From the NCBI GenBank assembly GCA_019594305.1, contig JAFDTZ010000023.1, positions 1 to 21,182 of the forward strand: a DNA stretch of 21,182 nt, read 5' to 3'. Shown here piece after piece: positions 7,663 to 12,810 of this stretch. Source of the DNA: Thermoplasmata archaeon (GTDB taxonomy: Archaea > Thermoplasmatota > Thermoplasmata > Halarchaeoplasmatales > Halarchaeoplasmataceae). Each line of letters opens with the position of its first letter. Positions within the stretch are counted from its first letter, which is position 1. The notes beneath the pieces were generated by a model. The model searched no databases. It was not told where the DNA came from and saw only the letters and a list, made by a program, of their open reading frames with translations. A program made the translations under genes and the position numbers.

Positions 7663-8879
7663 TCCTCGGTCACCAGTGAAACAAAGACTTTGCAGTCGGT
7701 TACTATGTAATCGAGAACGGCATACTCATTCGGTTGATGGGGGACACAGTCGTTGGTGGCCCAAACGGCGGCCGGAATACCCTTCTGTCTAAAATGTGCT
7801 GCCACCGTACCTCCGCCGATACCGCATACCTCCGCATCGATTCCGGTCACACTCTTTATAGCGGATTTTAACTTTAAAACCACTTCCGCATCTTCCGGGG
7901 TGCCCGGGGGCGATTTTTTATCAACCAGATAAACTACTTCTATGTCCGCTCCGGTGTCTAAAGAAATATCTTCGGCGGTATCTTCGAAAACAGATTTTAC
8001 CTCGGATAAGGGCACCTCGGGTAAAACACGGCAGTCGAAGTATTGAACCTCCTTACCCGGGATAGTGTTAACGTTGGGTACGTTTTTCTCACGTTTTGTG
8101 GGTTCGAATGTGCTCACAGGCGGGGCGAATAGTGGGTTTTCAAGGGTGAACCCCTCATGGAGAAGGGCATCGACCTCGGCCTGGTATCTTGCCATTATAC
8201 GGTTGGAGTTGATGGCACTACCGGGGGCCGCTCCGTGGCCCTGTTTGCCGTGTACCACTATCTTAACCCATAATCCGGATTTCTCTGCAGTCTCTATCTT
8301 TTTTCCTCGCTCCTGGCTGTGGTCCGGTACTATAACTATGTCGTTCTGAGATACTAACCCTTCATCAACTATATGTTTCACACCGTACTTACTCCCCGTT
8401 TCCTCGTCCGAAACCAAGATCACCTTAAGGTTGTATTTTGGTGTGATACCGGAAAGAGTCAACGCCTTGGCGGCATACAGTGCCGCAATGACCTCTTGTC
8501 CGTTATCCTCCGACCCCCGTCCGTATATCTTACCATCTTTGAACACGGGTTTATAGGGGTCGGTATCCCAAAGGTCAAGGTCTCCCTCGGGCACTATATC
8601 GATATGGGCGATTATGAGAACATTTCTATCGGTTTTACCTTTCTTCGTAGCCACTATGTTGGGTCGTATACCGGAAGGGACTCTATCATCCTCGGCATCG
8701 TAGCGTTCCACGCTGTCGAATCCAAAATCTTTGATGTGTTCCATAATAAATTCAGCCCTTTTTGTCTCTCCATCACCATCGTTATCCGGTCCTATAGCCG
8801 GAATGGCTATCATCTCCATGAGGGAGTCCTTCATCTCTTCTTTAAGTCTTTCAACTGTATCTAAAACATCTTTTTGCAT
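7659..8879 (-). CDS. M20-family metallopeptidase/amidohydrolase (ArgE/DapE-like)
   Basis: 406 residues. The family's zinc-site motifs are present: AHID (H92, D94), RGSEDN (121-126, metal-bridging Asp D125), the catalytic and metal Glu pair in VSDEETGS (E159, E160), and a late His in VPHQPNEY. The dimerisation (lid) domain occupies roughly 185-300, beginning around GKQGHGAAPGSA. These enzymes hydrolyse N-acyl amino acids or dipeptides; acetylornithine, succinyl-diaminopimelate and simple dipeptides are all possible. The start at 8879 is supported by AAGGTG seven bases upstream; longer in-frame starts would run into the recombinase gene. It follows that gene by 28 bp on the same strand and probably shares its transcript. 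Confidence 0.88.
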   Translation of the reverse strand: MQKDVLDTVERLKEEMKDSLMEMIAIPAIGPDNDGDGETKRAEFIMEHIKDFGFDSVERYDAEDDRVPSGIRPNIVATKKGKTDRNVLIIAHIDIVPEGDLDLWDTDPYKPVFKDGKIYGRGSEDNGQEVIAALYAAKALTLSGITPKYNLKVILVSDEETGSKYGVKHIVDEGLVSQNDIVIVPDHSQERGKKIETAEKSGLWVKIVVHGKQGHGAAPGSAINSNRIMARYQAEVDALLHEGFTLENPLFAPPVSTFEPTKREKNVPNVNTIPGKEVQYFDCRVLPEVPLSEVKSVFEDTAEDISLDTGADIEVVYLVDKKSPPGTPEDAEVVLKLKSAIKSVTGIDAEVCGIGGGTVAAHFRQKGIPAAVWATNDCVPHQPNEYAVLDYIVTDCKVFVSLVTED

Positions 8880-8907
8880 TTGAACACCTTCTGGTATATG
8901 GTACGTC

Positions 8908-9459
8908 TTATGCCGGAAGCGGGTGTTCGTCATAATCCCGCTTGACATCTTCCCCAGTTATATCTAAATATATTTGTGTTGTGGTCAAGGACGAATGACC
9001 GAGCATCTTCTGGACGCTTCGAAGGTTCATTCCTGCTTTTAAGCAGTGAACCGCGAAGGTGTGTCTTAGCATATGTGGATAAACATTTTTCTTGATGCCT
9101 GCTTTTTTTGCGTAATCTTTTACCAGCCGTTCAACCTGCCTCGTGGATATGGGTCTGCCTCTTTCGGACATTATCAGTACACCCTCATCTGCTCCGTCTT
9201 TATAGAATTCAACCATCGTTAGCGTATCGGCATCCACGGGAACAACTCTATCCTTACCTCCCTTACCACCCCTTACTGTTATCAAACACTCTGTCAGATC
9301 TATGTCCTGGATACGGAGTTCTGTAAGCTCGGAAACCCTCAGACCGCATTTGTATAGTATTCTCAGTATCAATCGGTCCCTTATCTTCTCTCGCGGTGGT
9401 GAGTTTAACAGTTTCCTTATCTCATCTTCCCTGAGATATTTGGGTAATTTAGTGGCCAT
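8908..9459 (-). CDS. Tyrosine recombinase, catalytic domain only (XerA/integrase-like)
   Basis: 183 residues containing the full catalytic domain: R41 (CGLRVSEL), a Lys in RGGKGGKDR (66-69), H129-x-x-R132 (HMLRHTFAVH), H155 (MLGHSSL) and nucleophile Y164 (TTTQIYLD). Typical archaeal XerA proteins are near 280-300 residues because an N-terminal SAM-like core-binding domain precedes this part. Here the protein starts at MATKLPKYLREDEI, directly at the catalytic domain, and an in-frame stop lies close upstream, so truncation by misplaced start is unlikely. It could be the chromosome-dimer resolvase of this lineage or an integrase remnant; it lies about 110 bp from a tRNA gene on the other strand. 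The catalytic residues look intact, which argues against decay. Confidence 0.85.
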   Translation of the reverse strand: MATKLPKYLREDEIRKLLNSPPREKIRDRLILRILYKCGLRVSELTELRIQDIDLTECLITVRGGKGGKDRVVPVDADTLTMVEFYKDGADEGVLIMSERGRPISTRQVERLVKDYAKKAGIKKNVYPHMLRHTFAVHCLKAGMNLRSVQKMLGHSSLTTTQIYLDITGEDVKRDYDEHPLPA

Positions 9460-9507
9460 GGTGCATCCCGTCAGACATTACGTGTGACGGTTATTTTAGT
9501 GCGTGCA

Positions 9508-9521
9508 AGGTATAAAAGATT
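9508..9521 (-). promoter_or_regulatory. TATA box of the recombinase gene
   Basis: On the minus strand the element reads ATCTTTTATACCTT. Transcription would begin near 9488, leaving a leader of about 29 nt before the ATG at 9459. Confidence 0.5.
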
Positions 9522-9535
9522 TTTGGAGAGGTAAA

Positions 9536-9547
9536 CGTTTATATCTG
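9536..9547 (+). promoter_or_regulatory. TATA box of tRNA-Lys
   Basis: CGTTTATATCTG lies about 27 bases before the first base of the mature tRNA (9571), the position expected of an archaeal tRNA promoter. Confidence 0.6.
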
Positions 9548-9570
9548 ACTCATCGATAACCTCCCTCCGT

Positions 9571-9672
9571 GGGCCTGTAGCTCAGCTAGGTAGAGCGATC
9601 GGCTCTTAGCGTTCTCGTATGAGGACGAGAGACACCGATCGGCCGGGGGTTCGAATCCCTCCAGGCCCGCCA
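9571..9672 (+). tRNA. tRNA-Lys(CUU) with anticodon-loop intron
   Basis: Acceptor arms are GGGCCTG (9571-9577) and CAGGCCC (9662-9668), followed by discriminator G and an encoded CCA (9670-9672). The D arm is GCTC/GAGC (9580-9583, 9593-9596); the anticodon stem is ATCGG/CCGAT (9598-9602, 9635-9639); the T arm has loop TTCGAAT (9650-9656). The loop after splicing is CUCUUAA with anticodon CTT at 9605-9607, typical of lysine. The 25-nt intron occupies 9609-9633, after position 37. Exon CUCU pairs with intron AGAG to make the 4-bp central helix between the 3-nt bulges UAG and ACA, a textbook bulge-helix-bulge. Confidence 0.95.
9609..9633 (+). other. 25-nt archaeal tRNA intron (bulge-helix-bulge)
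   Basis: The intron folds as a 7-bp stem CGTTCTC/GAGGACG (one G-U) with loop GTAT. Cleavage by the archaeal splicing endonuclease is expected after the second base of each 3-nt bulge, after A9608 and after C9633, which restores the lysine anticodon loop. Confidence 0.85.
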
Positions 9673-9683
9673 AATTCATTTTT

Positions 9684-9732
9684 ACGGGCAACGAAAAATC
9701 TGCTAAGATTTTTGGTTGGGCCCGTTTTTTTT
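9684..9732 (+). terminator. Two-tier hairpin followed by T8, downstream of tRNA-Lys
   Basis: An outer stem ACGGGC/GCCCGT (9684-9689, 9720-9725) encloses an internal loop and a perfect inner stem AAAAATC/GATTTTT (9694-9700, 9707-9713) with loop TGCTAA. Eight T (9725-9732) follow at once. The T run alone would end an archaeal transcript. The hairpin is more than archaea normally need, so a small stable RNA 3' end is an alternative. Confidence 0.55.
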
Positions 9733-9817
9733 CGAAAAAACACTCGGAAAGCCTATTGCTGCCAGTCAAACCACAAAATTAGTCTTTATTCGGTCGATAT
9801 TTTCAAAATTTCAAGAA

Positions 9818-9830
9818 AAATTATAAATAC
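9818..9830 (+). promoter_or_regulatory. TATA box for the zinc-ribbon membrane protein
   Basis: AAATTATAAATAC matches an archaeal TATA box. Transcription would start near 9850, giving a leader of about 23 nt that contains GGTGAT six bases before the ATG at 9873. An ATG at 9860 in another frame is not favoured, because its frame lacks the membrane and zinc-ribbon coding. Confidence 0.55.
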
Positions 9831-9872
9831 CCTTGTCGTAATGCAGGCAGGAAGTAAAAATGGTGATAAACC

Positions 9873-10325
9873 ATGATAAACCCAATAAACGCGATGGATA
9901 TATTGATGCAAATCGAAGGCGATGGTCTTTGGGCCGGATGGTGCGCAGGGGCTTTCTGCCTGATATGGCTGATACCAACTGTAATCTGGATAGTAATAGC
10001 CATCTGGATGTACAAGGACGCTAAGAAACGCGATGAGAACGCAGTTCTCTGGTTAATCGTCGGATTGCTTCTAGGTATAATCGGACTGATCATATGGTTT
10101 GTGGTTAGGCCCGATATGTCAGAAGTCGAACAGAAGAAACAGCAACAGCAGATGGGTATGGGCGGACAATACCATCAACCACCTCAACAACAATACCAAC
10201 AACAACAACAACAACCACCACCACAACAACAACAAGCACGCCCGTGTCCCGATTGCAGCGGCAACATGCGCTACGTCAGTGAGTACAACCGCTGGTACTG
10301 CGACAACTGCCAGGGATACAAGTAA
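9873..10325 (+). CDS. Two-helix membrane protein with poly-Gln linker and C-terminal zinc ribbon
   Basis: 150 residues. A short N-terminus leads to two membrane helices (about 24-46 and 57-78) joined by the basic loop MYKDAKKRDEN, resembling the small PLDc_N-type membrane hairpin. Residues about 84-122 form a Gln/Pro-rich linker encoded by near-pure CAA and CCA repeats. The C-terminus is a zinc ribbon with C125, C128, C143 and C146 in CPDC and RWYCDNC. I recall this CxxC...RWYCxxC tail in Thermoplasmata membrane proteins, but no function is established. The ribbon would sit in the cytoplasm if the hairpin has both ends inside, which suggests tethering of a nucleic acid or protein partner to the membrane; this is inference. 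Confidence 0.8.
   Translation: MINPINAMDILMQIEGDGLWAGWCAGAFCLIWLIPTVIWIVIAIWMYKDAKKRDENAVLWLIVGLLLGIIGLIIWFVVRPDMSEVEQKKQQQQMGMGGQYHQPPQQQYQQQQQQPPPQQQQARPCPDCSGNMRYVSEYNRWYCDNCQGYK
10140..10236 (+). repeat. CAA/CCA-rich microsatellite-like tract inside the coding region
   Basis: The stretch is dominated by CAA triplets with interspersed CCA and CCT, encoding the Gln/Pro linker of the membrane protein. Such tracts tend to vary in length between strains through slippage; changes by whole triplets would keep the frame. Confidence 0.75.
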
Positions 10326-10335
10326 ACCCCAAACC

Positions 10336-10357
10336 CCTTTTTCTTCACTTTTTTTTT
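10336..10357 (+). terminator. Poly-T transcription terminator
   Basis: Two T tracts (10338-10342 and 10349-10357) follow a C-rich stretch just after the stop at 10325 and precede the next gene's TATA box. U-rich tracts without a hairpin are the usual euryarchaeal terminators. Confidence 0.6.
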
Positions 10358-10366
10358 AAACATCAA

Positions 10367-10376
10367 TTTTAATAAG
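10367..10376 (+). promoter_or_regulatory. TATA box of the PLP/DUF1611/GNAT cassette
   Basis: TTTTAATAAG is centred about 29 bases before the ATG at 10401, giving a nearly leaderless transcript. No ribosome binding site precedes that ATG. It is the only promoter-like element seen ahead of the three overlapping genes. Confidence 0.55.
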
Positions 10377-10400
10377 GAAGTAACTTCATATCCATAACAT

Positions 10401-11354
10401 ATGACATATGGAATCGGCGAAACCTCCCTTGTACGTGCCCATGGGTTGGAAGCTATTTTGAGAACCAAAGAGATATATCTGAAACTCGAAGGTGAGAACC
10501 CTACCGGCACCCATAAGGACCGCCTTGCGATACAACACGTAGATGATGCCATAATCAGGGGGCACGACACCATCACCGTTGGATCATGTGGTAACTATGC
10601 CTTGGCGATGAGCTTCGTAGCCTGTAAGTCCGATCTCGACTGCAAAGTGTTCATACCGAAAAAGTACACGGGTGAGATGGTAGATAAAATCAAGGGGTAT
10701 GGAGCAGAGATATATCTGGTAGAGGGCGGTTACGAGGAATCAGTGTTGGAGAGCAGAAGATACGCAGAGGAAAGGGGTTGGTACGATGCGAATCCCGGTA
10801 AAAAGAACACCCCTACATCCTTGGTCGCCTACGTTGATATAGCGGAAGAGATACAGAACGAACTTGAGAAACCCCCTGAGACAATATCCGTTCCGGTTGG
10901 CAACGGAACGACCCTGGCAGGCATACACCTCGGATACAGACTTTTGTGGAGAAAACATCGGTCCGAGGCCATACCTCATATGCTGGGTGCCTCGAGTCGT
11001 GGAAACAACGCTGTTATCGAGACGATATCTCGTGGTATGACAGAGATAATAGAGCTTTCGCCGGATGAAATAGTTGAAACCGAGGTAAACGAGCCTCTTT
11101 TGAACTGGCACGCTTACGACGGGCAGGAAGCGGTTAACGCGATTTACGATACCGACGGTATCGCTGTCGGGTTGAGCGATGAAGAACTGTTGCATTATCA
11201 AAAATTGGTGCGGGAGGCCGAAGGTATCACACCCATGCCGGTCTCCGCGGCGACTTTGGGCGTGTTAGAAAAATATTTAAATGATAAGACGGACAATGGA
11301 GGACCACATGTAATGATACTAACCTCGGGTGTTAAAGATGTTCGGAATAGATGA
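10401..11354 (+). CDS. Fold-type-II PLP-dependent enzyme (threonine synthase/cysteine synthase superfamily)
   Basis: 317 residues. The hallmarks are GETSLVR near the N-terminus (6-12), the PLP lysine K39 in LEGENPTGTHKDR, the substrate loop GSCGNYAL (60-67) and the phosphate-binding glycine loop PVGNGTTLAG (164-173). The length is closer to cysteine synthase-type enzymes than to threonine synthases (about 350-450), and the long N-terminal domain of the latter is absent. Family members make or break amino acids by beta- or gamma-replacement or elimination, or racemise them. The reaction cannot be named. It is the first gene of a cassette: its last 17 bp overlap the DUF1611 gene. Context suggests amino-acid racemisation or synthesis feeding an N-acylation step, which is inference. 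Confidence 0.8.
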   Translation: MTYGIGETSLVRAHGLEAILRTKEIYLKLEGENPTGTHKDRLAIQHVDDAIIRGHDTITVGSCGNYALAMSFVACKSDLDCKVFIPKKYTGEMVDKIKGYGAEIYLVEGGYEESVLESRRYAEERGWYDANPGKKNTPTSLVAYVDIAEEIQNELEKPPETISVPVGNGTTLAGIHLGYRLLWRKHRSEAIPHMLGASSRGNNAVIETISRGMTEIIELSPDEIVETEVNEPLLNWHAYDGQEAVNAIYDTDGIAVGLSDEELLHYQKLVREAEGITPMPVSAATLGVLEKYLNDKTDNGGPHVMILTSGVKDVRNR

Positions 11355-12405
11355 AAAGATACCAGCGTTGATATATGTAGAAGGCGAGTTTGGTACGTTG
11401 GACGGTAAGACCGCAAACGGTCTTGTTCGTTTCTCCGAGAAGTACGAAATAATCGGAGTCATAGACAGCACTAGAGAGGAAGATTATGTCCATGAGGTGC
11501 TGCCCGATGTAAAAAGTAAAATACCGATATTTTCCAGTACCGAAGAGGCACTCGGCGGTGTTGAAAAAAAACCGCGTGCATTTATAAATGGGATCGCCCG
11601 TGACTGCGGAGTATTCCCCTTTGAAATCAAGGAAATATTTTTTGATGCCATGAGATACGGCATGAGTCTGGTAACCGGCACTCATGATTACCTTTCAGAG
11701 AACGAGGAGTTCGTCAAAATTGCCAGAGAATGCGGCGTTGATATATGGGATACTAGAAAGCCGTCAGATGCCAAACGTATGCCTGTCGGTAAATTAAAGG
11801 ATAAAGACCTACCTCCAAGGATAGTTTTGGTGGGTACCGACTGTGCCATAGGTAAACGGACCACTTCACTGGAAATATGCAAGGAACTGGGTAGGCGAGG
11901 GTACCGTTACAACTTTGTCGCCACGGGTCAGACCGGACTTATGCAGGGTGCAAGATACGGTACGCCACTGGATGCCGTCAAAGGAGATTTTCTCGCAGGT
12001 GAATTGGAGCACGAGGTATGGAAGGCATCCCAGGACGTCGATATAGTGATAATCGAGGGCCAGGCGGCCATTTCGATACCCCAGGGAGGAGTACCCTTGG
12101 CACTCTTGAAGGGTGCCGAACCCCACGGCGTCATAATACAGCACGCCCCGGGTAGAACGGAACTGGATGGTTTTCCGAACTATCCGCCACCTAACTTGCA
12201 GAGAGAGTGGGATATAGTAGAATTCTTTTATCCCGACACAATATTTGCCATCACTATCAACCATGAGAACGGAGTCGATCCGGATGAGTGGAAGGAGAGA
12301 TATGAAAGGGAATACGACGTTCCTGCAGTCGACGTACTGGTTCACGGTGCCGGTGAGGTAGTGGACAGAATAGAGGAGTTGTTCCTAACGGTGGATGAAG
12401 GATGA
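11338..12405 (+). CDS. DUF1611 P-loop protein (DgcN/D-glutamate N-acetyltransferase-like)
   Basis: 355 residues, normal for the family. The N-terminal part (about 8-140) is Rossmann-like, containing IIGVIDST and FINGIARDCG. The C-terminal P-loop domain starts with VGTDCAIGKRTT (165-176) and continues with TGQTGLMQGARYG and IIEGQAAISIPQGG. Characterised DUF1611 proteins (DgcN) act on D-glutamate, transferring an acetyl group, and are usually encoded beside a dipeptide-epimerase-like partner; no such partner is present here. The start is taken at the ATG at 11338 because GGGTG lies six bases upstream; a GTG at 11329 is in frame. It overlaps the upstream gene by 17 bp and the downstream GNAT by 4 bp (ATGA), so co-translation is very likely. 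Confidence 0.85.
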   Translation: MFGIDEKIPALIYVEGEFGTLDGKTANGLVRFSEKYEIIGVIDSTREEDYVHEVLPDVKSKIPIFSSTEEALGGVEKKPRAFINGIARDCGVFPFEIKEIFFDAMRYGMSLVTGTHDYLSENEEFVKIARECGVDIWDTRKPSDAKRMPVGKLKDKDLPPRIVLVGTDCAIGKRTTSLEICKELGRRGYRYNFVATGQTGLMQGARYGTPLDAVKGDFLAGELEHEVWKASQDVDIVIIEGQAAISIPQGGVPLALLKGAEPHGVIIQHAPGRTELDGFPNYPPPNLQREWDIVEFFYPDTIFAITINHENGVDPDEWKERYEREYDVPAVDVLVHGAGEVVDRIEELFLTVDEG

Positions 12406-12809
12406 TCAGATACGTAAACGCACACAAGGATGAAAGGGAAAAGATAGAGGATTATATCGACCTTCTTTACCGTCATCTTTGTAAATACATATCCATAGAT
12501 GAATTACGGGAAGACGTCATATACTGTTTTGATAACGGGCGAGCCATAGGCGCGTACAAAGACAACAAGATGATAGGTGCGGTAGTAGGAGTATACACAC
12601 CATTCTTCAAAAAGTTTCATGTCGCCCATCTGGCGGTAGAATCTGATCTTCGCCGTCAAGGCTTAGGCCATGAACTCATGGAGCGGGTAGTACCGGAGGA
12701 TACTACCCCTTCTGTTCATCTCAACATGGAAAATCCTGATACAAGAAGGTTCTACGAGAACATAGGCTACGTTAAAACCCATGTTCGGTTTCAGAAGTTA
12801 AAAAGGTAG
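12402..12809 (+). CDS. Small GNAT-family N-acetyltransferase
   Basis: 135 residues, a single GNAT domain. Motif A is HLAVESDLRRQGLGHELMER with the acetyl-CoA loop RRQGLG (84-89). The C-terminal NPDTRRFYENIGY is the usual motif B. The substrate is unknown. Its ATG overlaps the DUF1611 stop as ATGA, so it is the third, translationally coupled member of the cassette; an amino or amide group of a product of the first two enzymes is the natural candidate acceptor (inference). It ends 1 bp before the convergent stop of pyruvate phosphate dikinase. Confidence 0.85.
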   Translation: MIRYVNAHKDEREKIEDYIDLLYRHLCKYISIDELREDVIYCFDNGRAIGAYKDNKMIGAVVGVYTPFFKKFHVAHLAVESDLRRQGLGHELMERVVPEDTTPSVHLNMENPDTRRFYENIGYVKTHVRFQKLKR

Positions 12810-12810
12810 G

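Noticed and set aside
8880..8948. Longer N-terminus for the M20 hydrolase
   Set aside because: It would overlap the recombinase gene, adds no family-like residues, and the internal ATG at 8879 has a good ribosome binding site.
9433..9480. Nine-codon ORF overlapping the recombinase start (minus strand)
   Set aside because: It lies in another frame with no ribosome binding site; length and composition give no support beyond chance.
9571..9735. Integrase attachment site at the 3' end of tRNA-Lys
   Set aside because: No second copy of the tRNA 3' end was seen in the window; only a short GGCCCG similarity occurs at 9719-9724.
10099..10359. Asn/His-rich frame overlapping the poly-Gln linker
   Set aside because: It is the +1 reading of the CAA repeat; the other frame has membrane helices, a zinc ribbon, a promoter and a ribosome binding site.
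11866..12345. 159-codon minus-strand frame inside the DUF1611 gene
   Set aside because: It is antisense to a well-supported coding region and has no family resemblance, promoter or ribosome binding site.
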